From Epiperipatus broadwayi (Eukaryota > Onychophora > Udeonychophora > Euonychophora > Peripatidae): 64,000 nt of DNA. A program made the position numbers and the translations under genes. The notes beneath the pieces were generated by a model. That model did not search any database and was not told the DNA's origin. It saw only the letters and a list, made by a program, of their open reading frames with translations. Below, piece after piece: positions 38,881 through 50,975 of the stretch. The stretch's first letter is position 1. The number at the start of each line of letters is the position of its first letter. The stretch covers positions 8,947,950 through 9,011,949 of the forward strand of contig JAQFVV010006215.1 of NCBI GenBank assembly GCA_028023455.1. The letters run 5' to 3'.

Positions 38881-39330
38881 TTATCTGACCCTTTATAAAT
38901 CCTAAGTGGATCGTATTTCTAGCTTAAGCCCTAGGATTAAAAGAGATTGATCAGATTAAATACATTATTCTATGTGTGAAAATGAAATATCACTTTCGAA
39001 TCTACTCCCCACTTTGTTCCTTCCTCTTATTTGCACTGTGTACACCATGCAACCATATCTCCAGCCATATTCTGGCCCATATCCCCAAGGCACATCACCC
39101 TCAAAATTAAACTTTAAGAAACCAAGATTTATCCTAATTCTCTACACATCACACTGACCTAAGCAGCTATCCCAATGACTGTCACTGAAATAATAACCGA
39201 AGAGATACTACTTCGAATTTTTCCATTGTCTAGGGAGAGCAATCTCATGAACTCTCACTTGATTTGTTGCATCCCTCTTAAAAACCCTACTCTCTGTCCT
39301 GACATCTATATTACCATTTGCTATTTTAAA
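38881..39330. other. Higher-GC patch of unknown origin
   Basis: Less AT-rich than its flanks, with no long frame and no recognised motif. A decayed transposon or an old gene remnant are possible. Short (TA)n runs follow at about 39350-39379 and 39740-39772. Confidence 0.35.
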
Positions 39331-39346
39331 TAAAGTGCATTTTAGA

Positions 39347-39379
<33 letters not shown>

Positions 39380-39381
<2 letters not shown>

Positions 39382-39734
39382 TAATCCAACTTTTTCCATA
39401 AATATTTAGAAGTCTTTCACAACTTAAATGCTTTAAGAAGATTTTCTCTGTATGCTTTATCTAAATTTCAGCAATGACTTGATTAAATGACCAATCAATT
39501 TAAAATTAACAATCCAAACTTGAAATCACATAATCTAATAGTAATGTTAATTTTTCCAACCATTACAAACCGATAAGAATACAATTCAAGCCTTGATTCC
39601 ACTTATACATATAATAGAAAATTATACATAATTAACTACTAGTTAAAAAACAAACTTATACAAAAATTATCTTACAATCATGGTTTCATCTATTAACATA
39701 TACACCTTCTCATAAAAATTAATTAGATACAAAT

Positions 39735-39775
<41 letters not shown>

Positions 39776-40273
39776 AATAGATCAGATATGACAGACCCAT
39801 GATAGAGTGAATCTGTTTAATTAAATCCTTCAAAATTGTTGTACTATTTGTAACAGATTGAAATGTGAAATAATAACTCCAATATAGCCTAAATAAAAAT
39901 ATAGCTCAGTCATTAGTCACTCTATGTGACAGAATGAAAATGAGCCCTGAAGTTGGATGTCATTTGTAACTGAATAAAATGTAAATATATTAAATTTATT
40001 AAGCACAAGCAGTTGATATAGTAATAATGTGAAAGGCTAAAACCTTTGGCAGATGCACTTTAAAAATGCTTATGTGACAGCCAATCAGATGTAACCATGA
40101 CTGCACATGGAACTCTTAATTCTAAAACACAAGCCAGAACTATCAGAAAAAGATGGGACCCACCTTCTTCTATGCTTAAATTTATATATAAATAAGCCAG
40201 ACTCAAGCATCTCAAACTATAAACAATGTGAAATCTTTCAATTTACTATGAAGCAATCTAATGAAATGATAGT
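39380..40273. other. AT-rich spacer with short (TA)n
   Basis: No gene recognised. Confidence 0.5.
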
Positions 40274-40385
40274 AACAAATGTAAATATATTAAATTTATT
40301 ATTAAATAATATTTGTGATCTATATTTTTAACAAATGTAAATATATTAAATTTATTATTAAATAATATTTGTGATCTATATTTAG
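40274..40385. repeat. Tandem duplication, 56-bp unit
   Basis: Two essentially identical copies of a 56-bp AT-rich unit, starting at 40274 and 40330. Part of the unit (TAAATATATTAAATTTATTA) also occurs near 39980. Confidence 0.9.
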
Positions 40386-40947
40386 CTCCTAAATGTACAA
40401 AGCCATACTTATTTTTAACACTATTCTTATGAAGTTTAACTCCTTCATTAAGATTTGCATTATTTTGCCTTGCATAAAATTATGATAACTGCAAAGAATA
40501 TTAGAAACTATATTAGGAATACATTTATCATTGATTGATTAATTGTTGTGAACTATTTTATAATGAATTTAAAGCAACACTTTTCTTCAAAGCAATTTTC
40601 ATACTAACCAATAAATGACAATTCTTATTAACCAATGTATAAATTGATGAATTAAATAATAAAGTGATATATTCGGTATTTATTCTTATTAAAACTTACA
40701 TTTTTATTAATATCAAACTTATAGATATTTTTATTAAATATAATAATCCTCATAAATGCATAATTATAGCCAAATTCAATATAAACAAAACCAAATTAAC
40801 TTTTATTAATATGAGTACTACTTTCAAAATTATTAACCCTTTTATTCCTATAATAAAAATTTAATAAAGAAAAATTTTATAAGTAAAAGGTTGATAACTG
40901 CAAAGCCTTATTGTATTTTCTAAATGTTTATGTTTATAAAATGACTA
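40386..40947. other. AT-rich spacer
   Basis: No coding signal. Confidence 0.5.
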
Positions 40948-41221
40948 CAATGTAAAAATCTAAAAAATTCATTTTAACAAAATCAAAAGTATTTCTCTCA
41001 GTAATAAAATTAATATTAGAATCAAAAGCATTAAAACATCCTTAATTTTATCCCTTTAAATAACAAACAAATCATCATCATATCCAATGTAAAAATCTAA
41101 AAAATTCATTTTAACAAAATCAAAAGTATTTCTCTCAGTAATAAAATTAATATTAGAATCAAAAGCATTAAAACATCCTTAATTTTATCCCTTTAAATAA
41201 CAAACAAATCATCATCATATC
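40948..41221. repeat. Perfect tandem duplication, 137-bp unit
   Basis: Positions 40948-41084 and 41085-41221 appear identical. Either a recent duplication or an assembly duplication would give this. Confidence 0.9.
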
Positions 41222-41619
41222 CAACAAATACATTTAAAGAAACAAAAAAATGATTAATAACATTACTCTCTAAAAAAATCAAAATTAACTAACTTTTTTT
41301 GAAAAAAATGAATTGAGGGAAAACGTTAATAAAACGCTGCTGATAAATCTTCTTGAATCTGAGGCCATCAATTCTATAAAACTTTTCTTTAATATTGACA
41401 ATGAAGTAGATTTTGAAGTGACTTATGGCAAGATAATTTCTGTTTTATTTATATATGTAATTGATTTTTATTTGAGAAGGTCTATTTCTTAATAAACATG
41501 TTATATGTGAATTTTAGTATAAATTTGTTTTCTAGTTAGTATTTCATGTTATATGATTTTCTATTTTATTTATTATTACTAGTATAGCATTATACAGTAT
41601 TTGTTATATATATATATAT

Positions 41620-43386
41620 TGTAACGGGCACGGGACGATCGAAAAAGCTCCAACTTCCCTTTCACTTATATATGTAATGGGGAATTCTTATTATTCAAAA
41701 TCGTCCACCTTCCGCTACCTCAAGCAGAGAGAAATACGGAAACAGACGAACCAATTTCCATACTTGACCGAATCTGTACGCTATACGGATATAACCTCCA
41801 GATTATTTTTTCCGATCAACTTTCTCCCGGCTGCTGTAAGATATTACAGTTACAGCGCTTGGCTAATTTATAAATTTTACAGGATAAAACCCTGCACCAT
41901 CAATGTTTCACGTGTTAATTTCATAATTAAAAGAAAAAAAAAAAAAAGAAATAATATTTCTACCCGCCTAGAATTAGACTATTTTGTGGAGTGGCGAAGA
42001 ACGAGACAAGACAGATTTAAATAAATTAATATATTTTTAATACTAACAAATAATTTGATAATAAAAGATATAAGAAACATTAACATAAAAATTAAACATA
42101 TTATATTCTATAGTGCTATAAGGAAATAAATACTTGAAATTCTTATAAATAAATAATTGCAATCATTATAAATGCTGTCACATTTATAACTCGTCAGCCT
42201 AGCTGTCTATCAAAAGAATGTCATTACCATTCATGAAAGGCATTTGGCCATTTTCTGTGGAATTTATGTGCACATTTGACGATATATAAAATAATATTTA
42301 AATTACCTAGGGTTTAGTCTTTGAGTTCATTCCGACATGTTGTCGACCGTCACGTGGATTATCCCCTTCTTTAGGAGGGACGATCGTAGATTATATTTGG
42401 CGGGATGTAGCTTCTTGGTTAATAAGGCATGGAGGACGAGGCATCACAGGTCGGGCCACCACAGGAGTCCATAGGCAGGCGTTACTACCGTAACTGTTAC
42501 ATTATTGCAGAACCATTGGTACAGAAGTCCAGATTGACCGCGATCATGATGGCCTTAGCCGGTCATACTATGTGAGATATCGACGGTAAAAGTCATGTTG
42601 GTTAGCTATATCGGCTGATTCTTGGAGCCATGATTTTTTTACCTTGTCGACTCGAAGTCTCAAGCTCTAATCTCTCCTTTTATCTCATTAGCTCTCCACC
42701 TAATTTTTCCTTTTTTTTTCTTTTTTTTAATTAAAACATTCCAATGGTCTTTGTCCTTTAGATTCTTTGTTTCCACTTGTTGTTGACACCTCCCATGCTA
42801 TGCCTTTGGCCATATGTAACTTTATTTTATATGATTTTATAGCACTACATACATTTTATTTATTTCCTTATTTTTCTTTGATTACTTACACAAATTTTAA
42901 TGCATGTTTTTCTTTATTTCTTATTTAAATTTTAATAATCATTTATTTTTTATCTAATTCTTGCTTTAACTCTACCCCATAAAACCTGCATTCCGTTTAT
43001 CGTCAAATGTGTACTTTGAAGCCCAGATTCTTATCTTTTCGAACATATTAATTTTCTAGGTTTTTCTTTCCACGCTATCGAAGTTTTTTCTTTTTCCTTT
43101 TTTTTTTTAAACTTTACTTTTCCTAAATCATATTTTACTACATGTTTTATTTATGTTTCTTTACTGCTTTAACTTTCCTACCTTATGCTGGTAGTATTAT
43201 AATTTAATATTTACTTTTATCAAAATTCGGACTTTGACTAGCTAATTTTCAACAGTTCTTGGTTTTGTTAATTTCCAAGCTCGTTTTTTCTTTCTTATTT
43301 ATTTATTTCTTTCCAACCCTAACATTTCTAATTTGTGGATGTTTTGTAGGTACATGTGTGACAGTATGTGCGCTCATCACATTACA
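41620..43386 (-). repeat. 3' LTR of a Ty3/Gypsy element
   Basis: On the minus strand the sequence begins TGTAATGTGATGAG at 43386 and ends CCCGTTACA at 41620, giving TGTAA...TTACA termini over about 1,767 bp. It is preceded on that strand by a polypurine tract and by the integrase C-terminus, so it is the 3' LTR. It is clearly less AT-rich than its surroundings. The outer end sits in a TATAT context. The partner 5' LTR is not in the window as an intact copy. The 115-codon frame on the plus strand inside it is antisense and has no motif. Confidence 0.8.
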
Positions 43387-43390
43387 TCAT

Positions 43391-43400
43391 TCCCCCCTTT
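43391..43400 (-). other. Polypurine tract of the Gypsy element
   Basis: The minus strand reads AAAGGGGGGA, four bases upstream of the TGTAA start of the LTR, the position of the plus-strand primer in LTR retrotransposons. Confidence 0.8.
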
Positions 43401-44256
43401 AAAGTTTTTTCTGCCTAAAAAATTTTAACCTTATGCCTGGACAGCTAAGTGCTCCCAACTATTGTTCGAACTCTTTTTTTTTCCCATTATTTCTACTATG
43501 ATGTAGCGATGAGGTTAATCTATAGAGAGGCGACTAGGTAAATTATATCCCTTTCTTTGCTGAACCAAGCAGTATAGCCAAACCAATTTAATCCTAACAT
43601 TACCATGCATGCGTTTAATTTCTGCCGCTACTCTTATCTACAGGTTCGAATCCACAGGATATCTCTGTGACCCGATGAAACCTGTTCATACATCGCATTT
43701 CTGCAATAAGGCACCTCTAAGTGCCAACTCCGAACACTATTATCAAGGTGGCTTGGAAGACTGGCATCTATCCGTCCAGCTCATTCATGAGCCTAGTGTA
43801 TTTCTGAAAGCTCTATATTCATACAAAAAGGGTTCTTTCCCCATAGATTGGTCTCTGGACCATTGACTCATGATATATGTGCTTAATATCTAACTGGAAA
43901 TATTGTAATACTGGGATCTCTGTCCCTGTGTTCTCTCTGTGATAATACTTGATGCACCGCAGAACACACAAGCATGGCAAAGAAGAAGGCAAAACCAAGT
44001 ACTGCTAATAAGATCAAGCTACAAATATCTAAGCCTACTTTCCCTCAACCTCAATCTACAACCCCATCCTGCCAATTAATTTATCCTATATCATTTTATC
44101 CTAAAGTCCCTCATACTGTTTGGCCATCTATTGGCTCGTCATTTCTTTATATCGTTAGTTTCTGTATGCCCATCCGTTCTCCATGATTCGAGGTCCATGT
44201 CCCTTTCTGAATGTGTCATCATCTAGCCCCCCCCCTTTTTTATTTTGGGATCGCTC
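43401..44256 (-). other. 3' internal region of the Gypsy element
   Basis: About 850 bp between the end of pol and the polypurine tract. No env-like frame is open on the minus strand; plus-strand frames of 60-85 codons are antisense and lack motifs. It probably is a long 3' untranslated region or a decayed third ORF. Confidence 0.5.
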
Positions 44257-46055
44257 TTACGTTTTATCTGGTGGTTGTCTTTCTTTCTTACATAGCCTTA
44301 GTGATCGAGCATTGTATACTCCCTTTTCATCTGATCCCTGGGCTATCACGAAGGCATTATTCCCATACCGCTTTTGGATCATGTATGGTCCTTCATGAAT
44401 GGGTTGGAACTTCTTAAATATGTTTTGTGATGGGTAACTTACTGGGTGCACCCTTACCATGACCTTATCACCGACCCGGAATTGACTTTCCATTCCCCTG
44501 AATCTTTGCCTTCTTATTTCACCCATCCTTTCCATTTGATTGCATGCCTGCTCCATGTCCCTTCTTCTATTTACTACTTTGGTTCCTACAGGTAATCGAC
44601 CCTTAAATGGGCATGGGATATGTTTCCCAAAATGCAGCCGAATGGGTTCAAAACCTGTGGACTCATTCTTTGCATAATTGATCATGTTCACTATACGTGG
44701 GGTTTCCTTTACCCACATACGATGGTCGTCAGATATATATACCCGAAACAGATGCCTGAGCTCTCTCATGACCCGTTCGCAGGGGTTCGACTGAGGGTTA
44801 CGGATCGATGTCAATGTGTGCTTTATTCTGTGTTTAACGATCCATTTCTTCCACTCGCGTGACGTAAATGGGGTACCGTGATCTGATAAGATCCGATTAG
44901 GAGTTTCCATTATCTTAAAATGTTGTTGCTCAAGTGCCTTAATGGTCTGCTTAGCATTGGCTTGTGTGACTGGATATGCCGCCACCAACTTTGAGAAGAG
45001 GTCATACGTGACCAGTAAGTTTTCTTCTTATTAAACGCTGGCAACGGACCATAAAAGTCGATGGCTAATATACTGTTCGGCTGATCGGTGTATATGGGTT
45101 GTAATGATCCTACTCCTGATACATTGGGGGGTTTAGTTTAAGCGCAGATATCACATGTCCGAATAACACTGGCAATGTCATCATGCATTCCTGGCCAGTA
45201 AAACCAGTGTCTCAGGCAACTCTCCACTTTATTTCTCCCATAATGCCCACATGTTTCATGGACATACTGAATGGTCTGTTTTCTCAGGACCCTGGGCATG
45301 ACGATGCGCGTCTGCTTCTTTCGCTTGAGCATCCATTGTAAGAGTCCTCCTTTCACGCAGCAGTGGTTTCGGTCCTGCCACAGAGTGTTTCCCTTTATCT
45401 CTGATATAGATTGATGCTGTAAATATCCTATCAATTGTCGGCACTCCAGATCGATCCTTTGGTGTTCTTTTAACTTGTGCATTTCACCTGCTATCTTGAG
45501 CTCTCCATCCATCTCAGTAACCGCAATGTATGCCCCATCACATTTCATGTGTTGAGTCATTGCTATTGGGTACCGACTAAGAGTATCGGCCACAATATTC
45601 TCCTTCCCACGGCAATACACTACCCTGTAGTTAAACTCTTGTAGGAACAAGCTCCATATCAACAACCTATTGTTAGCCAGAAAACTGTGATTTAAGAACT
45701 CAAGGCTGCGGTGATCAGTCAACACCACAATGTCTGACCCAACCAAGTATTGCCAGAATTTTTTGAATGCCCATATCACTGCGAGAGCCTCCTTCTCTGT
45801 AACAGTATAATTAAGTTCCGGGCCTTTCAGCAACCAGCTAATAAAGCCAAGGACTCTGTGTTGTCCTTCCTCCTGTATTTGGAACATCGCGGCACCTAAT
45901 CCAAATCCGCTACTATCAGTTTGCACGAAAAAAGTCTTGTTAAAATCCGGATATGCCAGCATCACTGTGTCCAGGAAGCCTGCCTTTACTCTCTGAAATC
46001 TTTGTTCATGTTGTTCCCTCCATGTCCATGGTGTTTTCTTTTTCAGCTTGACATA
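44257..46055 (-). pseudogene. Ty3/Gypsy pol: RT C-terminus, RNase H and integrase
   Basis: Read on the minus strand from about 46055: KKKTPWTW and RFQRVKAGFLD are the end of RT. RNase H follows, with FVQTDSSGFGLGA (first Asp), TEKEALAVIWA (Glu) and VLTDHRSLEFL (second Asp). Then comes the integrase HHCC zinc finger (HETCGHYGRNK...CDICA). A stop lies right after it (about 45137) and a frameshift near 45020. The catalytic core shows AIDFYGP, SDHGTPFTS and NPQSNPCERVMRE, the D, D and E of the active site. The C-terminus FRVGDKVMVRV...GPYMI...YNARSLR resembles the usual SH3-like/chromodomain-adjacent region. Gag, protease and most of RT are missing: the copy is cut at about 46055. One nonsense change and one frameshift break the rest. 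Confidence 0.92.
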
Positions 46056-46355
46056 TTAACAAACCCATCAAAGGAACCTCTATGGACAGTTATAAAGTTA
46101 TAAACTGAAGCAAGTTATTGATTTTTCCACAACAAGAAATGGATGGCTTGATATTCTCTAGGTTATTCTACTTTCCATAATAATGTATTAGAACTTTATT
46201 ATTATAAATGTCATGTTTTAAACAAGTCTGATGGTGCGCTACCCTTCACATTTTCGCTCAAGAATTTTCCACATGTTTGGAGGCATTCTCCGATATTCTG
46301 GATGCTTTGATAATTCTTACGTCCCCTCTCAAGATGAAACTCTTTATCTTATCAT
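46056..46355. other. Flank between the Gypsy truncation and the assembly gap
   Basis: About 300 bp of AT-rich sequence with no recognised feature. It shows no clear match to the LTR on the right of the gap. Confidence 0.4.
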
Positions 46356-46855
46356 NNNNNNNNNNNNNNNNNNNNNNNNNNNNNNNNNNNNNNNNNNNNN
46401 NNNNNNNNNNNNNNNNNNNNNNNNNNNNNNNNNNNNNNNNNNNNNNNNNNNNNNNNNNNNNNNNNNNNNNNNNNNNNNNNNNNNNNNNNNNNNNNNNNNN
46501 NNNNNNNNNNNNNNNNNNNNNNNNNNNNNNNNNNNNNNNNNNNNNNNNNNNNNNNNNNNNNNNNNNNNNNNNNNNNNNNNNNNNNNNNNNNNNNNNNNNN
46601 NNNNNNNNNNNNNNNNNNNNNNNNNNNNNNNNNNNNNNNNNNNNNNNNNNNNNNNNNNNNNNNNNNNNNNNNNNNNNNNNNNNNNNNNNNNNNNNNNNNN
46701 NNNNNNNNNNNNNNNNNNNNNNNNNNNNNNNNNNNNNNNNNNNNNNNNNNNNNNNNNNNNNNNNNNNNNNNNNNNNNNNNNNNNNNNNNNNNNNNNNNNN
46801 NNNNNNNNNNNNNNNNNNNNNNNNNNNNNNNNNNNNNNNNNNNNNNNNNNNNNNN
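46356..46855. other. Assembly gap (500 N)
   Basis: Exactly 500 N, probably a placeholder of unknown true length. It hides the 3' end of the left long LTR and the left target site. Frames shown across it are meaningless. Confidence 0.99.
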
Positions 46856-49458
46856 ACCACCACCCCGCATGTCAAATCGGATTCAAACTCAGCTTAACCA
46901 AAACCGAATTCAAACCCAACTCAACAGCTCAGATAGCAGAAATCGACGGCACAGTGCTATGCGCCAAGAACTAGCTCAACGGTTGGTGATGACTAGAGAC
47001 TCCTTGCACTGACACGAATATCTAATAATTAATTACTTTGAATACTTTTTAAATCACATCATATGTATGTTCGGGTTGCCAACACAGACAGCGAGTATTA
47101 ACATTTAAATAATTATAAAAAGAATGATGAACTAAGAAACCAAGTATGTTAGAAAATATTTAATACTAATAATAATTTGTTTTGTTCAATAAAATATAAA
47201 TAGCATTAGTTACCTCTAGTCTTTAAAAGCATTTATAAATATAATCAGAGTAGCGGTCCTTATCATATGCCAATGGAAATTACGCAATATTGGAATTCTA
47301 TGTCTATGCCCCCAACAAGAAAATATAAAGGTGGATAAAGGTATTTATTTAGAACGGAAATGATTGTTCTAATTTTATTACGGTGGAATATGAGATTTAT
47401 CTTCACATTCGGAAGAGCATTCATGTCTGAGCAAAACGTATTTTAAGGCATAACTTTAATCTTTATTTGAAAACTTATTTAATTAAACATATTTGAGAAT
47501 TGGTTCGACTTTAATTTAAATCACTCCATCACGAATTACGAGCACGGAGCGGGTTTTACCGGGACAAAAATGCAACGGTGCTTGACGAATTACGAGGCAG
47601 AGAGTCAAATTTAAAGATGATCGCTAGTCGATGATCGAAGTCTTATGGCGGCTTGCATTTGGCAAGTCTTACGCCCTTTGACTAATGAATCGGAAAGGAA
47701 GTACTTTCTTCCTGGAAAAATTTAAATAAGAGAATGATCACCGACCAGCCTAACGGAGCGGAAGATGGCCCTACGTCAGCAACGTTTGATGATGATGACT
47801 TGGTAGTCATCGTTGAAAATAAAACCCATGTAGAATGCTCTACGTGATGACTTGACCAATTAATTAAAGTCAAACGAGCTTTAAGAAAACTATTTGAAAG
47901 TATTGGAAACTATGTTAACTATGCCTTAATATCGTGCCCTTCCTGAATATTAATATAAAATAACAAAAGTGGAATTAAAATACATTTAACCCTTTATCGA
48001 CCCTTTTTGCAATAAGACATTAAAGATTATATTTGCATAAATAAATATTAGTGGAACAAGAAAATCATTTAACATTATGTGAATATATATAAATACTTAT
48101 AACTTAGATAGGAGCTGGGGACATAGGTGAAAAATTGAGCTAATAATTTATTATTAGCTAAATGTAAAAATAGTAAACCTGTAATATTTTCTTTCGACTC
48201 GATGATTAATAGAACTTATCAATTTAGTTCTAATGGGCGAAAATTACTATTTGAAATTAATGTTATATTATTTGCGTGAGGCAAATGGAATCAAGGAGCT
48301 CATCGAGTCGAAAGATTATTGGCATATAATTTTTAAATACGACATTAAAAAAAAACACACTAACATATATATATTAAACGAACCGCCAGGTAAGAAAAGA
48401 AAAGTTTAAAGACTAGAGATTTAAAGAATTACGTTATATATTTACAGTAGCATTTTAGAAATAAAGGGTGTTACAAAGATTTACATTAAAGAATAAAAGA
48501 GCTCTTAAATAGGAGGAGTATAAAATAAAGTTCGAACTGGCCAGAAAGTTTAACGTTCATATTACCCCTTCCGCTGGTCCTTAAGTTACACCTCCAAGTT
48601 GTTGAAAACGTAGGCATCATTGGTTAACTACTGGAGTAGTATTTTAGTAGCTTTCATTATTTTAGCAGAATTATCGATCCGGAAAACGGTTCAGCAGCTC
48701 CATTGAAGATTTCTCAGGACTTTAGGAACCGTAGCCAGATTCCTGATGTTCTAGCCCTCTATCATGATGAAATACAATTTTTATACACACAGAGTTCACT
48801 GCACTACTCTACAACCAAAAACTCACTATCTTTTTCTTTACTTTTCAGGGCTATATATCTACTGTTTCCTGATGCCTCCGGCTAGCGCTCATTTTGTTAT
48901 CAATCTGGTTTTTTCTTATAATTAGTTGTTTTCCAAAACATTCCTTCGATAAGCTTTCAAACTAATTTGTGAATTCCTTTCCTAATTAGAAAATGAATTC
49001 TTAAAGTCTGAAATGATTTTAATCAAAAATTGAATTCTTATCTTTTTTTAATTAATAAAACTTTACTGTTGTTTTTTTTGAGAATTTGAAAGCCCATGGA
49101 AGGAATGTAGCTTTTAATCGCAAAACTTTACAGATTATTTAAAAGTAAAAAAAAACAAGTATTCCCGACGCAATGAAACTTTCGAAAATTATATATATTT
49201 AAATATTTACAAATATATACGCACAATCCACGCAATTGTAATATATATAAATTCATGAATATTTTATCATGAATTTATTAAGAGAATTGCTCAATTTTAA
49301 ACTGAAACTAATTGATTTTAATACACATTTGAAATAAATTATTCATTATGGAAATTAGCGTGGATTGAACGTATAAAGCCCCATTGCATCGGAAATTTAA
49401 GGTTAGTATTAGGGTAACTAACATGAAGCTAGGATCGAACTCAGATCCGACTGCTTCA
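46856..49458 (-). repeat. 3' LTR of a long-LTR non-autonomous retrotransposon (cut by gap)
   Basis: It is nearly identical to 51908-54505, with offset about 5,050 bp. Differences are few: a 3-bp change near 47430, small indels in A/T runs and a few substitutions. On the minus strand it starts TGAAGCAGTCGG at 49458. The homology stops at exactly this base in both copies. Its 3' end is lost in the N gap. It lies downstream (minus strand) of the internal region, so it is the 3' LTR. Internal inverted arms lie at 48191-48205 and 48300-48314. Confidence 0.85.
48191..48314. repeat. Inverted repeat inside the LTR (left copy)
   Basis: Arms CTTTCGACTCGATGA and its exact complement, 94 bp apart, with a second short complementary pair inside (TAGAACT / AGTTCTA). 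It is conserved in the right LTR. It could fold the LTR transcript or mark a nested insertion. Confidence 0.7.
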
Positions 49459-49472
49459 TTTCTTTTCACTTC
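49459..49472 (-). other. Putative polypurine tract of the long-LTR element
   Basis: The minus strand reads GAAGTGAAAAGAAA directly against the TGAAGCAG start of the LTR. It is purine-rich with a single T, in the place expected for the plus-strand primer. Confidence 0.55.
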
Positions 49473-49734
49473 AAAAAAAAACAATGAAAAAAAAATGACT
49501 TTACTTATGCAGGATATAGTTGCATAAGTGTATAGACTCTGGGAGAACAGCATGAGCGTGAATAATATAACCTGCCCAAGCTACAAATTATTATACATGT
49601 CTCACTGCGATCCATTTTTTTAATATTCAACTTATAAATGGGTTTATAATAAATCGGTCCGATAATCAAGTCTCATTTCCCTATGGTTGTATCAGTCGGT
49701 CCTCTGTATATATATCTGTCATTTAATAAATGTC

Positions 49735-50505
49735 CTATTGTTTCCCTGGATCAGGTGGCACATATGGTTTTAACTGTCTGGCATTGTAATGGTCATAGTC
49801 CTGGTCTTCCCTGGTTGTCGTCAAGTTCCCATAGTCTATTGATGTCATTTGTTCTATGGCCTTTTCTGCGACCGAATGCACAGAAAACAATTCTTTAACA
49901 TTATCTCTATGAACGATGGGGTTCTCTCCTGGGTCATCTTTGAAAATTTGAATCTGTATCAAGGATCCAGGCATTGGCATCTGTAACTTCTTCATATCAA
50001 GTTGAGGACTCATCATCTGTCCCATTTCCACTTTTAGTTTCATTGTACTAGTGGTCTGAACATCTTCTTCTGTATCTATATCCGCTTCCTCCATTGCCTC
50101 ACAACTGGACTCATCCTCACCACTGTCGCCTTCCTTGCTATCTACAACTTCCTTTGGTGTGGCCTGATCATCTTTATCATCTATTTTTGGGGCTTCAGAG
50201 GGATTTATATCTTTCTCTATATCTATATCAGCTTCTTCCCCTGTTGCGTAATTGGACTCATCCTCACCACTGTCGTCTTCCTTGCTATCTACAACTTCCT
50301 TTGGTGTGGCCTGATCATCTTCATCATCTATTGTTGGGGCTTCAGAGGGATTTATGTCTTGCTGAAGCTTTACATTCTCTGGGTTTGAGTTGGCTCGGAT
50401 GCCTCGTGCTTCATCCATCCTTACAAACCTTTCCATCATCATCATCAGTACCTTTCGGTGTTCTCTCATTTCTCTAAGGATCGTTTGGAAAGTGTCCTTT
50501 CCCAT
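49735..50505 (-). CDS. Acidic repeat protein encoded by the long-LTR element
   Basis: A 256-codon frame starting MGKDTFQTIL; the ATG 14 codons upstream is less likely because its extra residues are hydrophobic and AT-rich. The N-terminus is basic and Met-rich (residues 1-35). Two tandem copies of an about 49-residue acidic unit follow (about 50-98 and 99-148, each starting DINPSEAP and containing ATPKEVVDSKE). The last 100 residues end in HYNARQLKPYVPPD, which faintly recalls the YNARSLR end of the Gypsy pol at 44.3 kb. No zinc knuckle, protease, RT or integrase is seen. Its position after the primer-binding site suggests a gag-like or accessory protein. The frame is intact, in keeping with the young LTRs. 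The function is unknown. Confidence 0.6.
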   Translation of the reverse strand: MGKDTFQTILREMREHRKVLMMMMERFVRMDEARGIRANSNPENVKLQQDINPSEAPTIDDEDDQATPKEVVDSKEDDSGEDESNYATGEEADIDIEKDINPSEAPKIDDKDDQATPKEVVDSKEGDSGEDESSCEAMEEADIDTEEDVQTTSTMKLKVEMGQMMSPQLDMKKLQMPMPGSLIQIQIFKDDPGENPIVHRDNVKELFSVHSVAEKAIEQMTSIDYGNLTTTREDQDYDHYNARQLKPYVPPDPGKQ

Positions 50506-50966
50506 TTTTGAAAACAAGAAAATAATGTAATAACAATCAATAAACACTGCAAATCAACTTATAGACTCTCTGTATGCTTAAATAATATTTTTTTTTCTTT
50601 AGTAAATTTTAACTAGGTCTCTGACTACAGGTCCATTGTCCCAATCTTCACTAGCTGCTGCATATTATTTCCCCAATCTATGTAATCTGCCTTTTTTGGT
50701 TTACCTACGTTTTCTTGGTTAGCTCTTTATTTTAACTGTTTGAGTGAGACATGTATTCAAAAATATAAAAAACATTATTCACTTTCCCTTTGTTCAACTG
50801 TTCTGTTCTCCCATGTCTGAAAAAAAACTATACAGTGATATACAAATATTACGTATTAGCAGTTACAACAAATCACTCTGTATTGAACACACTTGGTTTT
50901 TTTTTATTATGGCGATTGACCCACTACTGTGCTGACAATCAAATTTGCTGACAAATTTATTTATAT
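50506..50966 (-). other. Leader between primer-binding site and ORF
   Basis: About 460 bp of untranslated internal region. No second frame with recognisable motifs is present. Confidence 0.45.
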
Positions 50967-50974
50967 GGGCGCCA
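50967..50974 (-). other. Putative primer-binding site
   Basis: The minus strand reads TGGCGCCC, one base after the TGCTCA end of the right LTR. TGGCGCC-type sites are the common tRNA primer sites of LTR retrotransposons. Confidence 0.65.
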
Positions 50975-50975
50975 G

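Noticed and set aside
41677-42024. 115-codon plus-strand frame
   Set aside because: It lies antisense inside the Gypsy LTR and has no recognisable motif.
43609-44417. Plus-strand frames of 68-85 codons
   Set aside because: They are antisense to the Gypsy element's 3' internal region and pol, without motifs.
46231-46974. Long frames across the N gap
   Set aside because: They exist only because N codons are not read as stops.
47682-47873. 63-codon frame repeated at 52731-52922 as a conserved gene
   Set aside because: Its identity in two copies comes from the LTR duplication; it has no motif.
50094-50477. 127-codon plus-strand frame with repeats
   Set aside because: It is the antisense shadow of the acidic repeat protein on the minus strand.
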